Positions 55,067 to 63,086 of a DNA stretch of 64,000 nucleotides are shown in pieces. The notes under the pieces are model-generated. The model saw only the letters and a list, made by a program, of their open reading frames with translations. It did not search any database and had not been told where the DNA came from. Location of the stretch: NCBI RefSeq assembly GCF_030676415.1, contig NZ_JAUUTW010000009.1:1-64000 (forward strand), given 5' to 3'. The DNA is from Peribacillus frigoritolerans. GTDB lineage: Bacteria > Bacillota > Bacilli > Bacillales > DSM-1321. The translations under genes and the position numbers were made by a program. Numbering within the stretch: position 1 is the stretch's first letter; every line of letters begins with the position of its first letter.

Positions 55067-55492
55067 ATGACCACAAAGACCTACCATGAATTAATTAAAG
55101 ATCGCATATTCATCGGTGGCGCAGATGATGTGAAAGACATGATGGAAAATGAGAAAGCCGATATTATTTTTGATTTGCGTGCAGAAGCGCCTGACGATAC
55201 GGAGTATAGCCGCATGCATAGTCCCATTGTAGATGATGCTGAACACCAAGATGAATCTATTAAAAAGTCGATTGCTCATGTCGTAAAAGCATATAATGAA
55301 GGAAAGAAAGTGTATTTTCATTGTGCGGGAGGAAGCAATCGCACGGGAACCGTTGCGGTTGGAACCTTGTTGACTTTGGGGAAGGCAAATACGATTAAAG
55401 AAGCAGAGGAAATGGCTAAAATCGCACGTCCTAAAATTAAGGTGAAACCAGAAATGAAGGATGCATTAAAAAGAATATTCCCTAATGCATAG
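55067..55492 (+). CDS. dual-specificity/tyrosine phosphatase-like protein in ars operon
   Basis: 141 residues. HCAGGSNRTGT has the CX5R phosphatase loop with Cys86 and Arg92; the usual general-acid Asp may be in VDDAEHQDES near 55-63. ADIIFDLRAEAPDD is the beta-strand before it. GGAGG lies before ATG 55067, 51 bases after the arsA stop. I recall extra downstream genes of this kind in an ars cluster from another Bacillus isolate, but no function is established there to my knowledge. Since arsenate mimics phosphate, an arsenate- or arseno-ester-directed role is possible, purely inferred. Confidence 0.78.
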   Translation: MTTKTYHELIKDRIFIGGADDVKDMMENEKADIIFDLRAEAPDDTEYSRMHSPIVDDAEHQDESIKKSIAHVVKAYNEGKKVYFHCAGGSNRTGTVAVGTLLTLGKANTIKEAEEMAKIARPKIKVKPEMKDALKRIFPNA

Positions 55493-55516
55493 GAAGAGAA
55501 ATGGAGAGGATTTAAT

Positions 55517-55792
55517 ATGAAAATTACAGATGGTGCAAAAGAATTACTTGAAAACTTTTTAAATGAAAAAGGTGCAGGAGGAATTCGTCTTACTTCTGTT
55601 GCTGGTTGTTGTGGACCACAATTTACCATATCTTTAGATGAACCGCAGGAATCTGACAATATTAAAACTATTAATGGAATCAAAGTGGCTATCGATTCAC
55701 AAATTACCGGAACGGAGGAATTAACATTAGACAAAGAAGAAAATCAAGAGGGTGCAGGATTGGTTTTGGTGGGCGGCAGCAGTTGTTGTTAA
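55517..55792 (+). CDS. HesB/IscA-like small cysteine protein in ars operon
   Basis: 91 residues. The start ITDGAKELLENFLNEKGAGGIRL and the SVAGCCGPQFTISLDEP loop follow the HesB/IscA fold pattern. The three scattered cysteines of A-type Fe-S carriers are replaced by two vicinal pairs, Cys31-Cys32 and the terminal SSCC (90-91). Vicinal thiols are good As(III) ligands, so storage or sensing of arsenite is a plausible reading. TGGAGAGG precedes the ATG. It is the last gene of the ars unit. Confidence 0.72.
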   Translation: MKITDGAKELLENFLNEKGAGGIRLTSVAGCCGPQFTISLDEPQESDNIKTINGIKVAIDSQITGTEELTLDKEENQEGAGLVLVGGSSCC

Positions 55793-55897
55793 GAAATTGC
55801 AGGGCTAGTTATAATTAGCAATAAAGAGCGACCTTGAACATGCTTGGGATGTTAAACACGTTAATGCGGTTTGGTAGGCGGACAAAAGGCCATAAAG

Positions 55898-55926
55898 AAA
55901 GAGCTGCCAAAATTTGGCAGCTCTTT
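55898..55926. terminator. bidirectional terminator after the ars operon
   Basis: GAGCTGCCAAA/TTTGGCAGCTC almost without loop, AAAG before and TTTT after. Confidence 0.85.
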
Positions 55927-55932
55927 TCAACA

Positions 55933-56709
55933 TTAAATCTTAATATCGACCTTGGCATTTTTCTGAAGTTCTTCGACATGCTTCACAAGCTTTTCCTGTT
56001 TCTTTTGCAGCTCTAGTTGTTCTTTGATTTGCGGCTTCATTTCTTCCAGTTTTTGTACCTTCTGTCCGCTTGTTTTAGCTTGCTCTGCAACCTGGTCGTA
56101 ATACTTTTGGATTTCTTCATCAGTTGCTTCTTCCACTTTAATCTCTTTTTCAACATACTTCGTATATGGGATTTTCTCTGCAATCTGAGCATTCAGCATT
56201 TCCGAATTCAGACCTGCTTGCTTCATCGCTTCCTTGAATTTCTCTTCATTCTCATATGGCTTTTTGATTTCGGCAAGTTGCTCTTCAATTTCGGCCTTGG
56301 AAGCTGTGTAGCCCTTTTTATCAGCTGCTTGAAGCAGCAATGTTTGTCCCACTAGAGAGTTGAGCGTTTGTTCTTTAATTTGTTTGGCGCCCTCCTTGGA
56401 TGTTGGGTCTTGTCCGAATTGCTGCATCTGCATTTGTGTGGTGGACAACACGGTATTATATTCCGCACCTGAAATTTTTTCGTCATTGACGATGGCTACC
56501 GTTTTCTTTTCATCCACCTTTTGCTTGTCTAGTTTCTTTTGCATTTCTTCCATCTGTTTTTGCTGTTCCTCAGTTGCTTTAGCCGTTTCTTTCTCAGTTG
56601 TTTTAGTTTCTTTCTCGTCATTTTTCTTATCAGCTTCATCGTTCGAACCACAAGCCGTCAGAACAACTGCCAATAATCCAATGATGATTGGGTACAATAG
56701 TTTCTTCAT
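55933..56709 (-). CDS. SurA-N-type lipoprotein (foldase-like, no PPIase domain)
   Basis: 258 residues. A lipoprotein signal with lipobox LTAC (Cys20) is followed by a lysine/glutamate-rich linker (about 24-66) and a helical SurA N-terminal chaperone domain (SGAEYNTVLSTTQMQMQQFG; LNSLVGQTLLLQAADKKGYT). The parvulin domain that would make it PrsA is missing. It probably sits on the outer face of the membrane as a chaperone. Neighbours give no hint. AGGAGA precedes the ATG. Confidence 0.82.
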   Translation of the reverse strand: MKKLLYPIIIGLLAVVLTACGSNDEADKKNDEKETKTTEKETAKATEEQQKQMEEMQKKLDKQKVDEKKTVAIVNDEKISGAEYNTVLSTTQMQMQQFGQDPTSKEGAKQIKEQTLNSLVGQTLLLQAADKKGYTASKAEIEEQLAEIKKPYENEEKFKEAMKQAGLNSEMLNAQIAEKIPYTKYVEKEIKVEEATDEEIQKYYDQVAEQAKTSGQKVQKLEEMKPQIKEQLELQKKQEKLVKHVEELQKNAKVDIKI

Positions 56710-57529
56710 ATTTCAGTCTCCTCTCGTATTCAATGCTAAAAAATCATCTAATGCGCATTATAAAGGAATTTCCCATTAAAACACAATAAATTCATTCTTT
56801 TTTCCAGAAAACAGGAAGATAGTATAGGCATTATCTCGTTAGATAAGTGTAACATTCGCGGAAATGAACCCATTTACCCTTCGTCATGCAATATGCTAAA
56901 AGGAATGCGAAGGCTGATCCTGGTGCAGTCAGAAACTTGTAATCTATCTCTTACTCATAAAACGATGCTTAGTAACTTTTGTATAAAACTTGTATGGTAT
57001 TATATACCTTATCATCCGGATATAGTTCATTTAGCCTATCTATTTGGAATTTGATATTATGAACAGACGACAGGGTATTCAAGGAACAGTATCATTGGGT
57101 TCAAAGCTGGATTTATTTTAAATAAGATTTCAAGGGAAATAAACAATGATGTGATCAGCAGCCTGGAAGTGGCGGAAACATCATCTTTCATAAACGAACA
57201 AAAAGGAAAGCATTTCGATCCATCCATAGTGGAGTCTTTCTGTTGCTATTTTAGTGAAAAGGCGGCGCAGAAAAAAGGCTGCGAAACCGTTCCCGGCACA
57301 GGGATATATTAAACAACGAACTCGTCGAATATCTTTTCCCGATATAATGGGGTAATGCCTTCGTGGAAGGAAAAGGTCGAATCCACCTTCTGGATCTGGT
57401 CGGTAACCCTTGGAGACCAAGGATTACCGGCTCTTGAAAAAATTTTAATAGAAGGTAGGTGCCTTATCAATGTAGGGTTAAAAAGGAAGTCCCCTACCCA
57501 TTTAACCTAAATGTAGAAAAGCTTTTTTA
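56710..57529. other. gene-poor stretch with one decayed frame
   Basis: 820 bases without an accepted gene. One open frame on the plus strand (57055-57312) is described separately; a 79-codon minus-strand frame is its antisense. From 57313 on, only a weak GTAGGG/CCCTAC pairing near 57472 is visible. Confidence 0.4.
57055..57312 (+). pseudogene. possible HD-GYP-type domain remnant
   Basis: An 85-codon frame without a start codon. The text FINEQKGKHFDPSIVESF near its middle follows the pattern that closes HD-GYP c-di-GMP phosphodiesterase domains (xGxxFDPxIVxxF). What precedes (GFKAGFILNKISREINNDV) does not fit, so only a scrap is left if the assignment is right. Confidence 0.3.
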
Positions 57530-58075
57530 CTACATTCCTTTTTTCTTATTAAAGTAATAAACGACTGCGACCACCAGAATCAACAGGACCAAAACAATCC
57601 TTACATCGTCCGATGCCTTCAATACTTGTGTTACCGAATACGCTTCGACAAGGAGGGCAGGCAGTTTTCCGATGGATGTTGCGAGAAAGAAAATCATCAT
57701 TCCCGTCTTGCTTAATGCTGCTGTAAGGTTGATCACGCCGGATGGTATAAAAGGAAGGAGCCTAAGCATCAGGATCATCCAAAATGCATGAAACCCATGT
57801 GACTTTTGCAGCTTCATAACCCACCGGTTCTTCATGAACTTGGGTTTGACTGTTTGAAAGCCCTTTCGATATAACGAAAAACTGACCACTGCTCCGGCAA
57901 TTTCTCCCATGTAAGAAAGGATCAATCCCTTTTCAAATCCAAATACGGTGATATTGGCAGCCGTGATGAATACGCTTGGAATAAAACCAAGCACGCTAAT
58001 CAATATATTAAATACTAAACTTACAGCAATGGAAAAAGGGCCGCTGGATAGTAATGCCTCAGAAATGAAATTCAT
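57530..58075 (-). CDS. TVP38/TMEM64 (DedA-like) membrane protein
   Basis: 181 residues, five to six helices. FIPSVFITAANITVFGFEKGLILSYMGEIAGAVVSFSLYRKG near 32-75 and RLLPFIPSGVINLTAALSKTGMMIFFLATSIGKLP near 104-140 are the paired VTT-domain halves. DedA/VTT proteins are linked to lipid scrambling and membrane stress. Its ATG follows the response-regulator stop with one base between (TGATATG), so it is the third gene of the two-component operon. Confidence 0.85.
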   Translation of the reverse strand: MNFISEALLSSGPFSIAVSLVFNILISVLGFIPSVFITAANITVFGFEKGLILSYMGEIAGAVVSFSLYRKGFQTVKPKFMKNRWVMKLQKSHGFHAFWMILMLRLLPFIPSGVINLTAALSKTGMMIFFLATSIGKLPALLVEAYSVTQVLKASDDVRIVLVLLILVVAVVYYFNKKKGM

Positions 58076-58076
58076 A

Positions 58077-58754
58077 TCAATCCACAGAACTCCATTTATA
58101 TCCGATGCCCCAGACCGTTTTCAAATGTTGATCTGCTGGAAAACCGGCATGACGCAATTTCTCTCTAATATTTCGAATATGGGAATCGATTGTCCGATCT
58201 TCCGTATCCGTTTTAAATCCCCATATGGTCGAAAGGAGGTGGTCTCTGGAATACACTTGATCTGGGGATTTTAAAAACAAGCACAACAGTGAGAACTCTT
58301 TTGGTGTCAATGGGATTGTTTTGGTATCATAATGTGCTTCATAAGCGGATTCATTTAATTTTAGACCCCTAAAGATCACATGATTATCCTGATTATGCAC
58401 TCGCCGCGTCACCGCTTCGATTCTGGCAAGTAAAACATCTTCATTAAAGGGTTTCGTAATATAATCGTCTGCGCCCTTTTTCAACCCTTTCACCATTTCT
58501 TGTGCAGCATCCCGGGCTGTGAGCATGATTATGGGAATATTGGAAAACGCACGGATCCTTTCGCACGTTTCCCACCCATCCATCTCAGGCATCATTATGT
58601 CAAGAAGTACTATGTCCGCATGTTCATGCCCTAAGAACTGTAAGGCTTCATTTCCAGATTTCATCTTCATGCATGTATATCCGTGAGGTTTAATGTATAG
58701 CTCTAATAGATCAAGCATTCTCTGTTCATCATCAACCAGAACTACTGTCTTCAT
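58077..58754 (-). CDS. OmpR/PhoB-type response regulator
   Basis: 225 residues. Receiver domain with Asp52 (IVLLDIMMPEMDG), acidic pair VDDE near the start and KPF near 101. The C-terminal winged helix has LTPKEFSLLCLFLKSPDQVYSRDHLLSTIWG and ends RTVWGIGYKW-like (KTVWGIGYKWSS). It starts 23 bases before the kinase gene ends. Target promoters are unknown; its own operon, including the TVP38 gene, is a first guess. Confidence 0.92.
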   Translation of the reverse strand: MKTVVLVDDEQRMLDLLELYIKPHGYTCMKMKSGNEALQFLGHEHADIVLLDIMMPEMDGWETCERIRAFSNIPIIMLTARDAAQEMVKGLKKGADDYITKPFNEDVLLARIEAVTRRVHNQDNHVIFRGLKLNESAYEAHYDTKTIPLTPKEFSLLCLFLKSPDQVYSRDHLLSTIWGFKTDTEDRTIDSHIRNIREKLRHAGFPADQHLKTVWGIGYKWSSVD

Positions 58755-60123
58755 TTGTTATCTCCTTAAATGTGATAGTGAAGCATGTTCCTTGCTCCAA
58801 GTTGCTTTTAACCGAAATGGTTCCTCCTTGTATCTCCACTAATTGCTTGACGATGGAGAGCCCCAATCCGAATCCGCCGGTATCTCTGGCGCGTGATTTC
58901 TCGACACGATATAAACGATCAAAGATATGGGGGATATCTTCAGGGGGAATGCCAACCCCTTGATCGATTATGGAGATGGAAATCCTGCCAAGGCATTCAG
59001 TGGTTTTGATGGTGGTGACTGTATATTCGTTCGAGTACTTCAGCGCATTATCCAGCAGGTTAAGAATGACTTGCTCAAATCGTGAGGGGTCTATATCTAT
59101 AAATAAATCATCCTTACATTCCAGATTCAATTGGATTTCTTCATTTGCAAAAGCAGGCAGCACTTTTTCATGAATGTTTTGCAGGAATGAAGAGAGCTGG
59201 ACGGTTTCTCTTGATATGGAGAATGTATTTACATCCATTCTAGCCATATTGAATAGTTCGTCCAATAATCTGTTTAATCGTTCAGATTCATCATGGATGA
59301 TCTCTAAGTATCGTGTTCGTTCGGATGCATCCAAATCTTTCCTGCGGGCAATATCAGCGTATCCCTTGATATAAGTTAGCGGCGTGCGCAGTTCATGAGA
59401 GATACTCGCCAGAAATTCATTGCGTTCCTTCTTTAAATAGTTCAATTCATTAGCCAAGCTTTGAATGGATTGGGCAAGCTCCCCGAGTTCATCATGAGAT
59501 CGTACTGGCACAGCTACTGAAAAATTCCCTTTGCTGAGTTTGGTTGTCGCTTCCTTCATCGCAATAAGCGGTCTAGTTAAAGCTTTTGATAGAAAATAAA
59601 TGGTGATAAGCATGAAGAAAAGGAGCAATGCAGTCGCAAGTAGGAAATGCCTATTCAATTGTGCAATTAAATTCTCAACATCTCTAGTATCTTTGAACAT
59701 ATAAACATAGCCTTTTTTTCCTTTATCACTGATAAATGGCGTAACGGTGGCTATATATCTTTCATCCTTCCAACTTGATTGGATGACCAGGCCTTTTCGA
59801 GGTACTTGCTGGATGTTTTTTGCCAAGATTTTTTCCATTCCCCCATTTACCTTTTCGGAAGATATCAGAATATCTCCTCTTGTGTTCGTAATCACGACAT
59901 CTGTATCGGTATGGTATTCCATCAGGCCGATATGCTGAAGGGTTGAGTCGGAATACGTGATTTCCAACACATCACGATGACTATTGCCACGGGCCTTCAG
60001 TGATTCCAATTCTTGATTGATACGGGAATGGATCACTTTATTATGCAAGTAAATCATCGAAACGGTTTCCATCAAAAAAATGCAAACAAATATAGATAGT
60101 CCGAGCTTAAGGGAGATTTTCAT
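58732..60123 (-). CDS. membrane sensor histidine kinase
   Basis: 463 residues. Helix 1 (about 5-27), an extracytoplasmic domain of some 130 residues, helix 2 (about 160-180), HAMP to about 230, then the H-box ISHELRTPLTYIKGYADIA and an HATPase with NLLDNALKYS, DQGVGIPPEDIPHIFDRLYR and GGFGLGLSIVKQL. The kinase precedes its regulator, the reverse of the usual order, and overlaps it by 23 bases. I chose the second ATG at 60123, nine bases behind AAGGTG. The signal is unknown; the third gene (TVP38) suggests a membrane or lipid cue. Confidence 0.9.
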   Translation of the reverse strand: MKISLKLGLSIFVCIFLMETVSMIYLHNKVIHSRINQELESLKARGNSHRDVLEITYSDSTLQHIGLMEYHTDTDVVITNTRGDILISSEKVNGGMEKILAKNIQQVPRKGLVIQSSWKDERYIATVTPFISDKGKKGYVYMFKDTRDVENLIAQLNRHFLLATALLLFFMLITIYFLSKALTRPLIAMKEATTKLSKGNFSVAVPVRSHDELGELAQSIQSLANELNYLKKERNEFLASISHELRTPLTYIKGYADIARRKDLDASERTRYLEIIHDESERLNRLLDELFNMARMDVNTFSISRETVQLSSFLQNIHEKVLPAFANEEIQLNLECKDDLFIDIDPSRFEQVILNLLDNALKYSNEYTVTTIKTTECLGRISISIIDQGVGIPPEDIPHIFDRLYRVEKSRARDTGGFGLGLSIVKQLVEIQGGTISVKSNLEQGTCFTITFKEITNEDSSSG

Positions 60124-60535
60124 GAGCATTCACCTTCTTATGGAATAAAGTCAGTTTAGCGAAAAAGTATGAAGAAAGTATGCAGTATTTTCAATTTCTT
60201 CGCATCTCTTAAACAACGATAATCCGAATGATGACTTGTTGCAAGAAGGACAATATTTTAAATGGACCCAAACTGCATTTCTTCAGTCTTGTATATGGTA
60301 ATGGAGGAATTAGGTTTTTCCATGCGATAACACTTTTGGAAGTGGTTATTTAAAGAATAGATGATGATTATTCATGCTTGAATTTATATAGACTGGTCTT
60401 ATTTTAATTACACCTATAATAAATTGAAACTGCCGGGAAAATGGGCAGGTTTTTTATTTAGTCTTTTCAAAATGTTTTGTATTAAGGAAACATTTTGTCG
60501 TAAATGAATACTATGTAAAAAAGGAGCTGATCCAT
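60124..60535. other. intergenic with terminator-like hairpin
   Basis: Upstream region of the kinase operon. AAACTGCC...GGGCAGGTTTTTTATTT near 60427-60456 is a terminator-like hairpin on the plus strand with no gene before it, hinting at a short untranslated transcript or a lost gene. Confidence 0.35.
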
Positions 60536-60658
60536 ATGAATTGTACAAACCGTACGCAGAAAAAAATAATGGCTTATTCCGCATTATTCAAAAAAATGGG
60601 CATTCTCAATGATGAGGAATACAAAAATATCGCAAAAACCTTTCAAACAAAGGATTGA
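60536..60658 (+). CDS. 40-residue small protein
   Basis: ATG to TGA, 40 codons, with an excellent ribosome-binding site (AAGGAG, nine bases before the ATG). The product begins MNCTNRTQKKIMAYSALFKK and ends IAKTFQTKD: a basic half and an amphipathic half with a SHOCT-like LNDEEYKNI pattern. No other family assigned. The start signal and the composition make it a likely real gene missed by length cut-offs. Confidence 0.6.
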   Translation: MNCTNRTQKKIMAYSALFKKMGILNDEEYKNIAKTFQTKD

Positions 60659-61030
60659 GGAAGTGTCCATTGGAAATTCATAAACTATTATCCTGCATTA
60701 AACGGGCTGTAAAACCCCCGCCTTCCAATTTTTGAAGTAGGAGGGGGACTGCAGTCTGGAACTCAAGGGGGTGTCGGAAGTACCGTCATTTGTCCGGCCC
60801 TGAGTCTATCGAATTCCATCTTTTTGGCGGCTGCACTCAGCTGGATGAAATACTGCACCTTAAGTTTGAAAAACTACATATATGATGGGCATTCAAATGG
60901 AAGTAGGAGGGGGAACATAAGGGCTGCCCAAAAATTTCTGCCTTTATTAGAAGTGAAAAGGAAGATTGTTGTGATCCGATGGTGTTCTCTGCGATAATGG
61001 AATAAAGAATTCGAAAAGGAGTTACGTAGG
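60659..61030. other. intergenic with 15-bp direct repeat
   Basis: GAAGTAGGAGGGGGA occurs at 60734-60748 and 60900-60914, 166 bases apart. CCCCCGCCTTC ahead of the first copy can pair with it. No convincing gene; the DNA may be decayed. The Lrp-type gene starts right after. Confidence 0.4.
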
Positions 61031-61507
61031 ATGGCAGAGGACTTTAAGATTCCCAGCTTGAAAGTTGATGAGATCGATAAGAAAATCATATCGGTTTTAC
61101 ATGAAGATGCGCGAATTTCATATACCGACTTAGCGAAGAAAGTGGATCTCTCCAGGGTTGCGGTTCAAATGAGAATTAATCATCTTGTTGAAAACGGGGT
61201 GATCGAGAGGTTTACCGCAGTCATAAATCCAGCAAAGGTCGGCATCCATGTTTCGGCATTCTTTAACGTTGAGGTTGAGCCTAAATATCTGGAATCGGTC
61301 GCTCAGCAATTAGAAAGTGAACCGGCTGTAACGAGCTTATACCATATGACCGGTCCGAGTAAACTCCATATGCACGGAATCTTTACTGATAATCAGGAGA
61401 TGGAACGCTTTCTCAATGAGAAGCTGTATGCGGTCGTCGGGGTTGTCAGCGTTGATTGCCAAATTCTCATTAAACGCTATAAAAGCCGGATGGGCATGAA
61501 GCTTTAA
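61031..61507 (+). CDS. Lrp/AsnC family regulator (YwrC-like)
   Basis: 158 residues. Helix-turn-helix [33 protein letters not shown], then an RAM domain ([23 protein letters not shown]...[13 protein letters not shown]). It is convergent with a split chromate transporter pair. In B. subtilis an Lrp-type protein, YwrC, represses the chromate transporter genes ywrB/ywrA, so the same link is likely here. AAAGGAG precedes the ATG. Confidence 0.83.
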   Translation: MAEDFKIPSLKVDEIDKKIISVLHEDARISYTDLAKKVDLSRVAVQMRINHLVENGVIERFTAVINPAKVGIHVSAFFNVEVEPKYLESVAQQLESEPAVTSLYHMTGPSKLHMHGIFTDNQEMERFLNEKLYAVVGVVSVDCQILIKRYKSRMGMKL

Positions 61508-61510
61508 ATG

Positions 61511-61540
61511 AAAAAATCCCCTATATAGGTGGATTTTTTT
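61511..61540. terminator. bidirectional terminator
   Basis: AAAAAATCC/GGATTTTTT with inner CCTATATAGG, T-runs both ways, between the regulator and the chromate transporter genes. Confidence 0.88.
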
Positions 61541-61544
61541 ATTA

Positions 61545-62096
61545 TCATGTGAGCGGTATGATAAAGCCGCCGTACATAAAGGCAAGAATGATTACGAAAG
61601 CGGGGTGAATCTTGAATTTACCTAAAGCCAGGAAGGCCAATCCAGCGATGACGATTGAATGGATGTAGCCGATGGAACCGACGGCATCAGCAGCCATATT
61701 CCAGGTGAGCAATAACATCATGATCGCAATCACGGGCTGCACAAGCAGGGACATGCCTTTTACGATAGGGGATTGCTTGTATTTTCGCAGGATTTTTAAT
61801 AAATATATCAAAGCCACGGCAGAAGGGATGATCGTGCCTGCCAATGCAGCTAGAAATCCTGGCCAGCCATATACATCATATCCGACATATGCGGCTATTT
61901 TCGTGGCGATCGGTCCTGGGAGTGAATTTCCTAACGCAAGCATTTGTGAGAACTCGGTATTATCAAGCCAGCCATAACGGATGACGATTTGATCATACAT
62001 TAGCGGAATCGAGGCTGGACCTCCGCCGTAACCAAGAATATTGGCTATGAAAAACGCCAGAAAAACAGTAACTCCTATTGGGATAATAAGACCCAT
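61545..62096 (-). CDS. chromate transporter, second subunit (short CHR)
   Basis: 183 residues, one CHR domain. LGYGGGPASIPLMYDQIV near residue 20-37 and LALGNSLPGPIATKIAAYVGY near 52-72 are the CHR signatures. Short-chain CHR proteins act in pairs, probably with opposite topology, to expel chromate. Its ATG overlaps the stop of the first subunit by one base (TAATG), so the two are made together. Confidence 0.88.
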   Translation of the reverse strand: MGLIIPIGVTVFLAFFIANILGYGGGPASIPLMYDQIVIRYGWLDNTEFSQMLALGNSLPGPIATKIAAYVGYDVYGWPGFLAALAGTIIPSAVALIYLLKILRKYKQSPIVKGMSLLVQPVIAIMMLLLTWNMAADAVGSIGYIHSIVIAGLAFLALGKFKIHPAFVIILAFMYGGFIIPLT

Positions 62097-62683
62097 TAAG
62101 CGGATTCCTCCTTCCTATCAGTCTTTTTGTTTTTCAATCTATCCTTTAATTTAAAATGAAACGCTCCATATATAAGAAAAATCATGATGACGATACCCGG
62201 ATGCAGGGAAATGACCTGCAGAAGCAAAAAGGAAATCGCAAAAAAGGTGATTCCGAACACCTTTCCTAACCCTTTTACCGCCTTTTCGCCAAACTCATAA
62301 GCCATTTGACCAAGCATGACGGCAACCACCGGCATGACAGCAGCGATCATATTACTGATCATTGCGGAATTACTTAGAACATTAATGAACGCTATCAAGA
62401 AAACCATCGCAATGCATGAAGGTAAAACGTGAGCGGCCACACTTACGATGGCTCCCGGCCAGCCTTTTAATTTATAACCAAGATATGCGGCCATCTTCGT
62501 GGCAATCGGTCCTGGGAGTGTATTGGCAATCGCCAAAGTGTCCCCGAATTCATCATCGTCGAGCCAGTGATAGCGGGAAACTGCTTCATGGCGGATGAGC
62601 GGGATGACAGATGGCCCGCCGCCGAAACCTAATATCCCCGTTCTCATCATTCCAATCGTCAATTCCGTATATGGTTTTTTCAA
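62096..62683 (-). CDS. chromate transporter, first subunit (short CHR)
   Basis: 195 residues, one CHR domain: LGFGGGPSVIPLIRHEAV and LAIANTLPGPIATKMAAYLGY. The start is a TTG at 62683 behind AAAGGAGG; an upstream ATG-less extension to 62716 has no such site. The partner overlaps at its end. Both genes match ywrB/ywrA of B. subtilis in layout. A palindrome lies 48 bases upstream. Confidence 0.88.
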   Translation of the reverse strand: MKKPYTELTIGMMRTGILGFGGGPSVIPLIRHEAVSRYHWLDDDEFGDTLAIANTLPGPIATKMAAYLGYKLKGWPGAIVSVAAHVLPSCIAMVFLIAFINVLSNSAMISNMIAAVMPVVAVMLGQMAYEFGEKAVKGLGKVFGITFFAISFLLLQVISLHPGIVIMIFLIYGAFHFKLKDRLKNKKTDRKEESA

Positions 62684-63086
62684 GAACGATTCCTCCTTTG
62701 TTATAAAATTTAGCATTCATTTCCAAAAGATTATCAATTAATGATAACAAAAATGATTTCGAAATGTATATAAAATTCAAATGATAATTACGTAATGATT
62801 GTATAAATGGTATTTATTAAGTAAATAGACTGATAGGAATGAAAAAAAACAACTTTTTGTCTTGAAAATCAAGAATCCGTTGGGACGGTGCGGCGATGAG
62901 TTCTTGGATTCCGCCTTATTATTAACATAAAGGGGTATTAGTAAGGAGAAATTACAAACAAAAAAACAAATTTTCCCCAATCCCCCTTTTTTAACACAAA
63001 AAGTACCCTATAGGCAGACTTTTTTTAAGTGAATGCTCTACAGGGTACATTTTAATATATAACTCTAATAAACTTTTTAATGTGGG
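62684..63086. promoter_or_regulatory. chromate transporter promoter region with dyad
   Basis: TTATCA-ATTAA-TGATAA (62731-62747) is a perfect dyad ahead of the chr genes and may be the operator of the Lrp-type protein. GAATCC/GGATTC near 62873-62914 could form a weak hairpin. A 67-codon minus-strand frame here looks like chance. Confidence 0.45.
62997..63048 (-). terminator. terminator of the EamA exporter gene
   Basis: GTACCCT/AGGGTAC arms with inner TAG/CTA around a long loop; the minus strand ends in TTTTT. Confidence 0.75.

Noticed and set aside
55834-56016. 60-codon open fr­ame after the ars operon
   Set aside because: It reads through the bidirectional terminator into the antisense of the lipoprotein gene.
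57181-57420. 79-codon minus-strand open frame
   Set aside because: It is antisense to the HD-GYP-like remnant and has no start signal or recognisable domain.
62777-62980. 67-codon minus-strand open frame upstream of the chromate genes
   Set aside because: Composition is that of translated AT-rich intergenic DNA; no ribosome-binding site.
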